Assembly (NCBI RefSeq): GCF_019649055.1
Contig: NW_026570385.1
Coordinates: 1-64,000, forward strand
Length of the DNA stretch: 64,000 nucleotides
From: Paramacrobiotus metropolitanus
Lineage: Eukaryota > Tardigrada > Eutardigrada > Parachela > Macrobiotidae
Direction: 5' to 3'
Part shown: positions 11,775 to 22,078 of the stretch, piece after piece
Layout of the letters: each line of letters opens with the position of its first letter
How positions within the stretch are numbered: position 1 is the stretch's first letter
Program-made: the position numbers and the translations under genes
The notes under the pieces: generated by a model
What the model was told of the DNA's origin: nothing
The model's input: the letters and a program-made list of their open reading frames with translations, nothing else
Databases searched by the model: none

Positions 11775-11912
11775 GTTGATTTCTCATTTTCCGCCTTCTT
11801 CCTGCCTTCGTGCCGCCGCTCACGATAACTTTCTATTAATCTTCCGATTACTGTTCTTCCAAAGTATTAATTTCCAAATAGTCGTTGTATTAACTGTAGG
11901 CAGTTCGCACAG

Positions 11913-12581
11913 ATATCTCACGTCAAGATTCCACCGACGTTTACCTACAACGGATACCACTTTCCTGTCACAGCAGGCGACGAAGTCACAATACGGTACC
12001 AGGAAGTAAGTTGCTGCAAATGTACAAAGAAGTACGCTACTGCGGAACCCAAAGTGTTGGCCCAGTTTTCCCAGCCCAGTTTCGACCAAATAACCGGTGC
12101 ATTTGCCATCACATTACCGAACTTCTCGTACGCCTATACCGGTCTGTACGAGTGCCTGCACTCCAACGGCAGCCAGCGGGTGGTGACGCAGCGCTACTGG
12201 GTTACCGCGACTCTTTTCCGCCACGAGGTCTTTAATCCACCCATGCAGAACGTCACCGTCCGTTACGGCGACCCAGCGGAAATGGTCTGCGCCGTGCGCT
12301 TCAACTTCTTGCCCGGATACCTCAAAAACCGCTTCCTCTGGCGCAAGCAACGCTACGTGCTGATGGCCAAGTCCATCCCGGAGGTGGCCGAGAAGGCCTG
12401 TGGGTGGTGGGGGTTCAAGGGCGTCTTCCATCATGGCGTGGATGAGCAGTGTCGGTGCAATTCGACGATGAAGATTGCCAGCGCCACCTGGAAGCATGCT
12501 GGTCCCTACGAATGCTGGTTCCGCGTCAACGATGGCCTCGACGAGTGGATTGTGCAGGAAGCCTATCTGCACGTTATTTAA
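11913..12581 (+). CDS. Terminal exon of a two-Ig-domain secreted or surface protein
   Basis: The exon follows TTCGCACAG|ATA in phase 0 and runs to TAA (12,579-12,581), giving 222 residues. An alternative acceptor (CTGTAG) lies 13 bases upstream. The end of Ig domain 1 carries TGLYEC (F-strand, second Cys). Ig domain 2 shows NVTVRYGDPAEMVCAV (B-strand Cys) and HAGPYECWFR (F-strand Cys). A short tail follows with no transmembrane segment, so a secreted form is likely. N-glycosylation sequons are present. Ligand and role cannot be told from sequence. Confidence 0.7.
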   Translation: MSHVKIPPTFTYNGYHFPVTAGDEVTIRYQEVSCCKCTKKYATAEPKVLAQFSQPSFDQITGAFAITLPNFSYAYTGLYECLHSNGSQRVVTQRYWVTATLFRHEVFNPPMQNVTVRYGDPAEMVCAVRFNFLPGYLKNRFLWRKQRYVLMAKSIPEVAEKACGWWGFKGVFHHGVDEQCRCNSTMKIASATWKHAGPYECWFRVNDGLDEWIVQEAYLHVI

Positions 12582-12972
12582 ACTTTAACAAGTGTCATCA
12601 TTTAACCAGCAGTTCGGCAACTGCACTTATAATACTTCCTACTTCCCTCTTTATGCTTGCTAATTTATTTTTTAGTTGAAATAGTCAGGAATTCGAAGTG
12701 AAGTTGTACTTTCCTTTTCCTTTTTGCTAAAGTTTTATTTTTTTTACTCTACAGTTAGGTTTTTTTGGTTTTTTGCATAACTTAGTAACGTCGGGATGTC
12801 GTAAGATACCTTTACGATACATGCTTTTGCTTGTTTTCTTGTTTGGAATGGAATATTGGAGCTAGTTCAGTCGGTAAGGAACTTGTATTTCGTCGCAGAA
12901 CTCGATCTAGTGTTTAAAAAGTCACAATTTGATTAAGGATCGTCCTTGTATTACTTGTGGTACACAGTCAGT
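12582..12972. other. Intergenic region between two convergent genes
   Basis: T-rich, presumably 3' untranslated sequence of the Ig gene. No ORF. At about 12,859 a short A-box-like string (TAGTTCAGTCGGTAAGG) resembles a tRNA D-arm but has no partner B-box. Confidence 0.4.
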
Positions 12973-13293
12973 TTAGTTATGGTTGTAGATATTTTTTTGG
13001 ATCAAAGTATCAAACCAAGCTTGCATGTGGATGGGAGAGACTTGCTGTAGAAAGGCATTCGGATTAAGCAAATTTGCCTTTGTGAAAAGCCATATACGAG
13101 AGCGGCTCGGCCAGGTTGCATTGCAGAGTTTGTAAAGAAGTACGGGAAGCCAGCACCTGCAGCATGTGCACTGCTCGTGCTTGGGCACCCACACGCTCCC
13201 GTGGGCTCTTTTCCCGCACACCTTGGTCGAACCGCTACAATGACACTGCCTAAGAAGTTGTACTGATTCCAGCATGGTATCGCTGCATGAGGT
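12973..13293 (-). CDS. Terminal exon of an unidentified Cys-rich protein
   Basis: A strong acceptor (TTTGTATTTTGATTTGCAG|AGT, 13,294/13,293, phase 0) opens 106 codons that end in a stop at 12,973. The first half is Cys-rich (CHCSGSTKVCGKRAHG, then EQCTCCRCW), suggesting disulphides or metal binding. I do not recognise the family. A preceding exon could not be matched in phase; the open frame at 13,304-13,546 is a candidate but its donors are in phase 1. Confidence 0.4.
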   Translation of the reverse strand, partial: TSCSDTMLESVQLLRQCHCSGSTKVCGKRAHGSVWVPKHEQCTCCRCWLPVLLYKLCNATWPSRSRIWLFTKANLLNPNAFLQQVSPIHMQAWFDTLIQKNIYNHN

Positions 13294-14158
13294 ACTCTGC
13301 AAATCAAAATACAAACTTGTAGTGTATGTAAGTACTCGTACAAAGGTTGTACGAGTAACTCGTGAATCTGGAATGATGCCCTACGGATAATGGCAACGGG
13401 ATAGTAATGTCCAGTGTTTTTGTTGTGTTTAGAGTTTGTTGGTTGTTTGCTGCTGTCACATTTTTCGCCGTTCCACCGTAATGTGCAGCGTACATGAGTA
13501 CGGAGTCTGCAGTAGTGCTGCCGGTCGGAAACGAAATCTCTGACACTGTCAGTGTCTACAAGAATCTACAGACTGTCTACAGGCGACTACTGTGACTACA
13601 AGAAGAAAAAAATGATCCAGTCTTTTTCTTTGATACCGAACCTGCCACAGATGTTTCGTTCAACAGAATACTGAAATGGCCCAACCCTTGGTGTGGAAAG
13701 TGGATGAGTTTGTACTTTTCCGCATCCTTCTTTCGTAAATCACGCACGCGCTTACTAGAGTAGGTCCCTTTTTTTGCAGTAGCCAATAATATATTATATG
13801 GGATATGGTACGATGTGTGTACAGAATGTCATCCTGTGTGAGCGTGTGCCTAGTTACGACCACTGATGTATGTGTGCTTCCTGGATTGTACTGTGTTTTA
13901 CAGATTTAAAGGAGCGCTCCACGGGCCGGGCCTCACACGGTTGTCGGCCCTTTGTAATCAAAGCAACCAACGATTCGTATGCGGTGGCCACCGCTCCTCC
14001 TTTTCCTTAAAACTTGTGAAAATAGTTCAAAATACAGGACAATTAGCTGCTCTATTGATTGTCGGTGAGGTACGAGGAGGAGCTACCTTGGCCCGATCAA
14101 AGGCATGTGCAAGACCATAACCGATCACTGTTTCCAAGTGAGTGCAGCACGGCTAACC
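13294..14158. other. No confident gene; ends in a transposon target site
   Basis: Only short open frames on both strands. Positions 14,150-14,158 are the left 9-bp target duplication (CGGCTAACC) of the next element. Confidence 0.4.
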
Positions 14159-15904
14159 GGGTATTGCTAAAGTCTGTGACTGTGACTGGGTGGGACTGGG
14201 TGGGAGTGGGAGTTTATGTGACTGGGAGCTTCTGTGACTGTGACCGTCTGTGACTGTGCTAGACTGGGCCTGGGAACGATTGGGACTGTGACCATCTGGG
14301 ACTGGGAACAGTGTTCGCTGCTTAACACCAAATCGACAGAAAACGCACTTCCGGTCAATTTAAGCGTAAGTTTGCACATGATATTTTTTAAGCATTTCGC
14401 ATTTCTCCCCTTCTCTTTTGCAAAAAATTAAGCTTCATATTACGTAAACAGCCTGTACAAGTACTGCAGTGTGCATTGTGATAGTATGTTACTGTATTAT
14501 TGATTTAATTTAAATTTTTTTGGCAACGCCCTTTGAGCCGCAATCATAAGAAATTATTTTTTTAATTGTACTATGGGTGTTTACTACGTTTCTGCAAAAG
14601 ATGAGAATTTTCTCAATTTGGACCAGCAAAATAAGCCCTGGTTCGATCGCTTAATTTAGCAGTATAACATTCCCGTGTTACTTATTTTAAATGAAAGTGT
14701 GATGTCAACGTGTCTTTTTGCGAAGCGTCTTTACTTAGCCATGATAAAAATTTCCTTGGGTTAATTCCTCTACGATGATCGCATCTTCGGCATCTTCAAA
14801 CCGCTATATGGCTTTCATTTTATAACTAAACCCATTTTATTACTAGCGTATAAAATCAGAACAATCGGTTCTTAATTTCCTAAATCGTTTGTTCTTAATG
14901 CCTACGCCAACAGGGGCAGAGGGGCGGGATTATCACTTCAGAGCTTCCGGTTCTTAATTTTTTAGAACTTTTCACTTTTTCTGCGCGCTGCTTACCATTT
15001 GTTTTTAAAAAACCTCAGCGGCGATTTAATTATTTTCTACGGCGAATAACACCATAATTAAATTAAGTCGTTCACAAAATAAAAAGACAAGTAATTTCTT
15101 GCCGCAACGTTACAAATTGCAACATTTGGCTTTCCTTGTATTATTGCATCAAATGGGATCGATCATCGGTGCAGTTATCTGTTCGTACTGTGATAATTAA
15201 ATGTTTCAGTACAACGTAGCAATTAACATGCACTTCATATACTTAGCAAGAGCAATGAAGAAACTCGCTGACTAACTCGCTGTAGCGATTGTGTTTCGCT
15301 GTTTATGGGGGTTTTGATCCCAGCATTTTAAATGCTTTTGATGGGTCTGCAGCACAGCTAAACTGCTACAGATACAGTTTGGTGGTTTTTGGTGCTGGTG
15401 CAACACCGCCAATAATGTCGATGTTTCCGGGCTGTTCTGTCGAGGAAACGCGTGGCGCCAATACGGCCCCGCGTTATACCAGCCCCTGCCCCAGTCCATA
15501 TCAAGCGACGCGCTGTTACATATCAGGGATCATGTTAGTTTTTCATGTATCTGCACAAGACCTTGGTTCTGGAGACCAGGGTGGGGGTATTCAGTGTGTT
15601 GTAATACTTTATGTTTACATCTTATTACCGGTATGTATAAAATTTTTTTATTGGCGACAACAGCGTTGAAAATGTAACAATTCTGAAAACAACTTACGTT
15701 TAAATTAAGCGGAAGTGCGTTTTCTGTCGATTTGGTGTTAAGTAGCGAACACTGTTCCCAGTCCCAGATGGTCACAGTCCCAATCGTTCCCAGGCCCAGT
15801 CTAGCACAGTCACAGACGGTCACAGTCACAGAAGCTCCCAGTCACATAAACTCCCACTCCCACCCAGTCCCACCCAGTCACAGTCACAGACTTTAGCATT
15901 ACCC
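14159..15904. mobile_element. 1.75-kb non-autonomous long-TIR DNA transposon (Mutator-like)
   Basis: About 220 bp at the left end (GGGTATTGCTAAAGTCTGTG...) are inverted at the right end (15,686-15,904, ...CAGACTTTAGCATTACCC). Both TIRs are filled with reiterated GTGACTGGG / GTGACTGTGAC units. The 9-bp flanks CGGCTAACC match exactly at 14,150-14,158 and 15,905-15,913. No transposase frame was found in the 1.3-kb interior, which instead holds the dispersed repeat also seen at 8.8 kb. It is the same structural type as the 10.3-11.8 kb element but a different family. Confidence 0.85.
14445..14655. repeat. Dispersed repeat, copy 2 (inside the transposon)
   Basis: Counterpart of 8788-8995 in the same orientation. 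Being inside a transposon interior explains how it could be dispersed. Confidence 0.5.
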
Positions 15905-15913
15905 CGGCTAACC

Positions 15914-16588
15914 GACCCGCGACGACAGCTTGCAAGCATCAGCACGTAAATAGTTTTAAACAGCCGTTAAAAAATCCAGTTTATAGCATTCCTTTCTTAA
16001 AGTGTCTCTTAGAATTTAGATAATTTTTCAAAATATGGGAAAAAAGTAGGCAATTTTTTATTTCTACCAGGAAAACCAAGTTAGTGACAACGTCTTGGGT
16101 TTTCGTAAATATAGCTTGAGATACTTTCTTGGAACCGTTAGCTGAAAGCCTATGCTATGTCCACGAGAGATTCCACCACGCATAACTTTCTTGGTTTGAA
16201 ATGAAAGGGATATCTGTATAAAAATTCTATTTTTCTTTACATTTTAAAATATTGTTTGGAAAGTTTTAAAAAAGTAAAAAACAATTTGCGTGATCAACTG
16301 CTGTGCTATTTTAAGTGCGGACTTTAGTGCGCTGCCACCGCTGGGTGGCTAGCCGTGTTACACACCCATGTGGCCTAGCATGTAAATACCCGGGCACAGT
16401 GATCGGTTAATGGTCGCGCGTATGCCTTTGATCGGGCCAAGGTAGCTTCTACTCGTACGAATCGTACGATATTCATCATTAAATGATAATACACTACACA
16501 TTAAATGATAGATACAATGCATTAAATGAGAGATTAAATGACAGATACAATACATGATAGATAACACAATACAAATGCCTAATCTGGG
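15914..16588. other. Intergenic stretch, no gene seen
   Basis: AT-rich. A run of ATTAAATGATAGATACAATG-like words (about 16,478-16,560) forms a loose short tandem repeat. No supported coding frame. Confidence 0.4.
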
Positions 16589-18748
16589 TTAATGGACACC
16601 AAAATTAATGAAATGAGCCAAATTTGAACAATGAAAAAAACAACCAACATCTTTATCTATGATCTTAGGACGCGAATTTAGTATTCCCAGGACGGCTGCT
16701 GTATCACCTCTGATCACCGCCCAACTTAGATGCTGCCTTAAACACCCGGAAGACTGAGACCCCACCGTAGTTTCACGGACCTTCCGGCCGACAACACGGA
16801 TCAATCCAGCCATGTCCGCTCCAAATGTCCTAAGTGGTCCGGCTGCCATTGGTTAGAAACGATGTCCCATTTCCTCGATGAGACCGTACATCTGCGGCTT
16901 AGTGTTGTCGGTCAATGGTGCTACATTCCCGGCTTTCAGCGAGAGAGTGTGCCCATGAGACACAGTCACAGGGTCCAAGCATATCGCGTTAGAAGCAGCT
17001 GCCGCACCGTCACGGGCAGTAATCAAGGTCATGAAATCCGGCCGCTGGCTGTCGGAGCTTGATAATCCAGACGGTTCGCTTTGGCAGGCTCCCATCTAGT
17101 TGCAGCAACTTTCACGCGACGCGTACCATATTCGTGTTCGAAAGCATAAACAGGAGCCTTTCCTCTTCCTTTCTTTTCTGAAGGTGCCTGTTCACTGGAC
17201 CCTCGAGCTCGAAGCCCTCCTCTTTGGAGGAATATCGCGGCGTCCTGCGCAAAATTACCTTCAAACCATTTATAGATGTCGAGTATGTCGCGCGCGGCTT
17301 GCGGATCAGCCAGAAACGTTCGCACTGCTTGAAATCGCAGGTCAGACGCCGACGGGGCATTTTCCGCTAGCTTCGATAAAATATTGTATCCACAGTTAAT
17401 CTGGCTATCATTGCCCTTAGCACTTTTCTCGATCTCAAATCCACGTCCATCGGCGTTGATCAGAGAATAATGTCCGACGTTGTTGGCTGTACCAGACGGC
17501 GGTGGAAAGTAGACGACAATACGCATGCCGGTAACCCTTTCTTCTTTCGTTAAAACGTAATTAGGATTCTCAACAATTTTGATATTTAGATTGTGCAATT
17601 TTGCCAACAGAAGAAAGGTCGGGTTGTCGATCGGTTTATTGTCGGCAATACTCATTGCAAACTTCCTGACCTCAGGGTCATCGACGCTGATATCTTTAAC
17701 TGAATATTTTTTTTGTGTTGTCTTTAATTTCACCTTTTTCGTCGCGTTCGATAGCGGCTTCGGCCTTTGCGATCATTTCCCGTAATTGAAAGTTGATCAT
17801 ATATTCCTTGGCGTTCATTTCGATTTGTCCTTTGATTGTTCGTGTCCGGTCCAAGAACTTTGGGTCTTTCGAGTCCTGCGTCTCGCTCACCAGGAAGCGC
17901 TTCTGCAGTTCTTCCGAGATGCCACGTATAATAGCACCGGCCGCTTGCGACATAACGGGCGATACAAGATGGGCGTTGGCAGTGCTAATGATGTGACCCA
18001 CGATGAGATCGGACACCGCTTTATGCAGCACGCTCATTTCGATCCTCATCTGGACGGTGTCGAACTGCTTCTGCTGCTCGGACATCTTTCTCAACAGTTT
18101 TTGAAATACCTCGCTTTCTTTTCCATCCAGAACAACGTTAACGCCTTCGAAGTTATTGATTATGTTTTCTTTCGTGCATACTGTATCTTGTTAATTGCTT
18201 CGGCGGAGAAATCGTTATTGCGTAATATTTGCCGGAAGACCTCCATGTCTTCTACCAGTTTGCCTTCCATTTCCGTAAAAACTCGGGAAGTGATATCGGC
18301 TATTTCATGTAGACCGGACACGGCGCCCCACCACGTGACCAGTTTGCTGTAGGCGCTCCCGACAAAATTCGGATCGGACAGAATTCCGTTAGCCAACGGC
18401 GCGCCGACGGAGTTCCACCACGCACGCCACGTCGGTAATTGCGGATTCATGGTGGCTTTCACCAGTCGTTCCAGTTTGCGCTGCAGAGTCAGTGCCGTCG
18501 TCGCTGTGGGCATGCCGGCATCGAGGATGCGGTGTTGCACTCATGTCGTTGCTATAATAGTCTTGAATTTTGGATGGAAAAAGGCGTTTTCTACTCTGGG
18601 TTCCACTTCTCGCCCGATGGCTTCGCGAATTTGTTCGAAACAGAATCCCGACAGTTTGTCGGTCAGGACTTTTAATCCGATACGGGCGACGGTTTCGGTG
18701 GTGCGCACGGCGATGTGTTTGACCGCCAAAACTCTGAGGTTTGCTCCT
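16589..18748 (-). pseudogene. Decaying protein gene, protease-like or viral-type C-terminus, family uncertain
   Basis: Coding-like sequence runs for about 700 codons on the minus strand but is broken. A likely acceptor (TTTAATTGTTTAATAG|GAGC) lies at 18,749. An in-frame TGA follows near 18,541, a frame change near 18,170, a frame change in an A8 run near 17,707-17,714, another near 17,040, and a TAA at about 16,852. The middle part (residues FLLLAKLHNLNIKIV, then NVGHYSLINADG) has the beta strand and GHY-histidine pattern of OTU/papain-like domains that end some large repeat proteins, but I cannot identify a catalytic Cys. Homopolymer errors could explain one or two breaks. Five breaks argue for a pseudogene. 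Confidence 0.5.
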
Positions 18749-18765
18749 ATTAAACAATTAAACAA

Positions 18766-19061
18766 AGTAACGTTTGTTTTGATGCCTGAGAAAGATGCTC
18801 ACTTGCAACTTGCCGGAACAATAACCGATTTCGCATATGTTCATTGCTTAATTCATTTTTGCTTTGGATGGTCTCGAACCACTTTTCTGTGTTTTTGCGT
18901 TTTATAGTAAAGTTGCACGGGAATCGGACATTGGCATTACTTGTGTTGCACGACACGCTGCTTAACCCTATAGAACCGAACATATCTCGGAGACGATTCT
19001 ACCGAACATGGGTCAATTGACCCAGGCGCATCGATTGGCCGTTTTGTCTTCAGAGGGCAGG
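18766..19061. other. Flank of the large retroelement, no gene seen
   Basis: No supported ORF. Bases 19,062-19,065 (ACAG) are the left target duplication of the retroelement. Confidence 0.4.
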
Positions 19062-19065
19062 ACAG

Positions 19066-19341
19066 TGTAGGCTTTTACCCTACATACATGTACGTGGTAT
19101 GAGTCATGTGAATGTGTGAGTATTGATTTTCCGGAGAACTGGGATCATTCCCAGTTCCCCATCTATGTATTATCCCTATATATACGAGGACGGTTTTCCC
19201 GTTTGCTCGTCAGTCATCCGTTCCTCAGTTTCCTATGTTCCATCGATCAATAAAGGCCTACGATTGCGCGCGCGTGTGTATATGTGAATAGCATTCGCTC
19301 CACCATAGAGTATATGGCAGCAGGGCGAGAGCCACCCTGCA
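19066..19341 (+). repeat. 5' LTR
   Basis: A TG...CA repeat of 276 bp. It holds TATATATA (19,177-19,184), an initiator-like TCAGTC 33 bases later (19,210-19,215) and AATAAA (19,249-19,254). The U3/R border is therefore near 19,211. Confidence 0.95.
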
Positions 19342-19343
19342 AG

Positions 19344-19361
19344 TGGTAACAGATCGTGGTT
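19344..19361 (+). other. Candidate primer-binding site
   Basis: TGGTAACAGATCGTGGTT begins two bases after the LTR. TGG complements the CCA end of a tRNA. The primer tRNA species is not identified. Confidence 0.55.
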
Positions 19362-20622
19362 TTTATCCATGACCTTTCGATAAAATTTTTTTACGCGTAT
19401 GAGCTCTCTCATAATTTACGTTAATCAGTAACTAATGCTTGGTGAGAATTCTCATTGATTGTATCCTCCGGATTTTCCTGGACAATTTGGATACTCTGGA
19501 TTTACTTGGACAACCGGAACAATAATGGCGGATGGACAAAGACGGTACGGCTGACCGGAGGAATAAAACCTCCTTAAAAAAATTGACTTCTATATTAAAA
19601 AACGGCCGAAACAACATTGCTAGCTAATTATCATTAATTATACATACATATTTTCTGAAAGTTTAACCACCATATGGCTGTAAATTTAGCCACCATATGG
19701 ATGTAGTTTTCTATAGGAATATGTATTTTTGCACGAATAATAATTCCTATACTGAATTTCAATGTTATTCTGGCGCCTTATTTATAATTACCGTAGGATG
19801 CATAATTATGACTCAAATTAATTATATTCATTAACATAATTAACTTCGCTCGCTTCGCTCGGCGGGCCGAGCCAAGCGAGCGAAATGAAAAATATCGACG
19901 AGCGAAGTCAAAATACAGCGGTTTTACCCGTTGCGCAGTACAGAAAACTATTAACTTGCGCACAGTTTTAAATTTTTTTTAAAGGCAAAAACGATGCGCG
20001 GAACATTAATAATAACAGGAAACCTACCGGTTGCGTACAGTTTTATGAAAATACACGAATACGATACGTAATAAAATCGAAAATTTTAAATACCGAACCA
20101 TAGTATGTATCAATTGCAAAAAGCATAGATATAGTACAAGTCGCAGTGCTGGGAACAAACAGGAATAACAAAGTAATGGTTAAGAGATGTCAACTGACGT
20201 CAATGGTTGCTATGGTTACTATACAGGGCAATAAACGGTAGATATCGATAGGCGTCTCATGACGATTAACGTCATTGAGATTGTCGGAAAAATCAATAAC
20301 GCTTTCCTAGGAATAGAAGCAACAAACATCACAAGATCCCATGACTTCGAAATACTTGGAATATCGGTAATACCGTTCGGGAAATTTCTACAACGTCTTC
20401 TTTCTCTTTCTTTCTCTCTCTCTCTCTCTCAACTAATAACACTTCACTAAGGTCCCATGACATTTACGTCAACGGGATTCTCTGAAATCAAGCTATATAG
20501 CTGCACACACAGCCAGTGCGTTGAATAAACGCAGCATACTCCCAAGTTTAAGGTTAAGGGAATAGGCAGTGCTGACGTCAATTGACGTATGCATTGCACC
20601 CTGCTAACAACACACTGGCAGG
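19362..20622 (+). other. Upstream part of the long element leader
   Basis: Non-coding, with many ATGs. It contains a palindromic GCTCGCTTCGCTCGGC / GAGCCAAGCGAGCG patch (about 19,851-19,880), a (TC)n tract (20,400-20,430), and two perfect cAMP-response-type palindromes TGACGTCA (20,195-20,202 and 20,573-20,580). The second is followed by another TGACGT half-site. These sit just upstream of the internal TATA box. Confidence 0.5.
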
Positions 20623-20631
20623 TATATAAAG
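20623..20631 (+). promoter_or_regulatory. Internal TATA box (candidate internal promoter)
   Basis: TATATAAAG lies 43 bases after a TGACGTCA site. Transcription starting about 30 bases downstream would give a leader with no ATG until 20,905 (no ATG occurs in 20,632-20,904). That first ATG opens the mini-exon that can be spliced to the downstream genes. It recalls the internal promoter of foamy viruses. Inference from sequence only. Confidence 0.55.
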
Positions 20632-20763
20632 CGGGAAGCATTCGTGCTATAAACCGCTACAATCTCAATTCTTTAGTAACTTTCTCCCAAGTCATCCCAG
20701 CATAGCCTAGCATTGTATAGCATTTCAGTGCACCATTACCAGCAAACACCTAACCTACAGCTA

Positions 20764-21219
20764 AAAGGTCAACTTGATAGATACAAGTGTCTGTTTAACA
20801 AGATTCGGAGGTCATCCTGTCATCTTTAAAACGTTAGTATCTCGTCTTTATCAAAGTATACTTGCGTGTCGGCCTATCACTTCACTTGTGACCTTTCTTC
20901 CAATATGGCACCAAAGATGGGGTAAGTCATAGTCCGATGTGACTGATATATATATAGCAAGTTTAACAGTGACCTTTATAGAAGACCGCTTTATAGCACA
21001 CTGTGGTAAATGTGTTAGCGTTAACAATACACAACAGTTCATTAGAGATCAGTGACCTTTACAACATCGGAGAACTATTTAAACATATACCATGAGAAGT
21101 GCACTTACAAAAAATCAGGGCACACAAAAAGTATTATAAGGTAATTAAAAAAAAAAAAAAAAAAAAACCTGCTTGCCCTATTGCTTTACCATACAGCTTC
21201 TTAGGTAACTGTGACCTTT
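20764..21219 (+). promoter_or_regulatory. Cluster of AGGTCA-type half-sites
   Basis: Extended nuclear-receptor half-sites occur at 20,764-20,771 (AAAGGTCA) and 20,809-20,814 (AGGTCA). The same site occurs in reverse (TGACCTTT) at 20,889-20,896, 20,970-20,977, 21,053-21,060 and 21,212-21,219. Six in 456 bp, three of them spaced about 81-83 bp, is more than expected. Function untested. Confidence 0.4.
20905..20921 (+). CDS. Leader mini-exon supplying a shared start codon
   Basis: It reads ATG GCA CCA AAG ATG GG and ends at the strong donor GTAAGT (20,922-20,927), phase 2. If unspliced, the frame stops at once (GGG TAA). Every good acceptor in front of env, X1, X2, Z2 and Z3 leaves exactly one base before the coding frame, so each would be joined in frame to this mini-exon. 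This is the arrangement used by some retroviruses, where a leader start codon is spliced onto env. The model is inferred from phase; transcript evidence is absent. Confidence 0.65.
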
Positions 21220-22078
21220 TATGATTGTATTTGTTCTGGTGAGTAATTCACAAAACAATTCCTTGGTTCAACATTATATGGCTTCTTATTTTGTTCTTAA
21301 GAATACAAGAAAATACACCTTGTTTCAACACAAACACATTCTTTCTGTGCTTCGTATGTTTTTATTTTGTGTGAGGTGTCAACAAATGTGCACTTGCAAT
21401 TACAAAGTTCTCATGACATGACAAACGAATACACCTTGGTTATACAAATAATATAAAATACTGCATGTGACAAATTTTTGGGGATTGTGTTTAAATATAA
21501 GAAGACAAAATATATGCATTAAGTATAACATATATGTTTACTGTATATATACATTTATTTTCTAGTGATTGCGTTTAAATACAGTTACTCAGTTATGCAC
21601 ATACGTATTATTACGCATTTCTTATTTCATCTGTGCACACTAAAAATGAATACGTGAGTCACCAGTAATATTTTTCAAATCTATTGTTGATGTAAAGCTA
21701 TACACAGTTGTTGCTGTTCAAGGTGCTTGATTTAATACATGCTTACGTACCACTTAGGTTGTGCGAAAAATATTTTTTGAAAGTATCTCATCGGAAAGTT
21801 TGCGAAGGAAATTCAAGGGAGAATAGTTCCAGGTTTAAAACTCAAATCTGAGGGAATAAATAAAGGATTCTATGTACAAGGTTCGTTGAGTACACTATAA
21901 GGAAGTAGCCGTTCAACTGGTATCAACTGGTATCATCATTCAGTAGAATTTGAAAAATCAGTTTGTACTTCTGCAGTAATAGCAGCACGCTAAAAAATTT
22001 CAAAATTGCAAGAGTTTAACAAACTTAATAACAAGCTAACGCACGGCCAACATTAATTTCTTTGATCATTTACCATTT
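20928..22078 (+). other. Downstream part of the leader (before gag)
   Basis: Non-coding and AT-rich, with an A21 tract (21,147-21,167) and the last two half-sites. In genomic RNA it would be 5' untranslated sequence. In spliced RNA it would be intron. Confidence 0.5.

Noticed and set aside
12114-12572. Minus-strand ORF of 152 codons opposite the Ig exon
   Set aside because: An antisense shadow of a well-supported Ig exon with both disulphide motifs.
12855-12910. tRNA A-box-like string TAGTTCAGTCGGTAAGG
   Set aside because: No B-box or cloverleaf downstream. At most a tRNA-derived fragment.
19851-19880. GC-rich palindrome as a replication or recombination site
   Set aside because: It lies in the retroelement leader and is short. 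An RNA hairpin is as likely, and no further support was seen.
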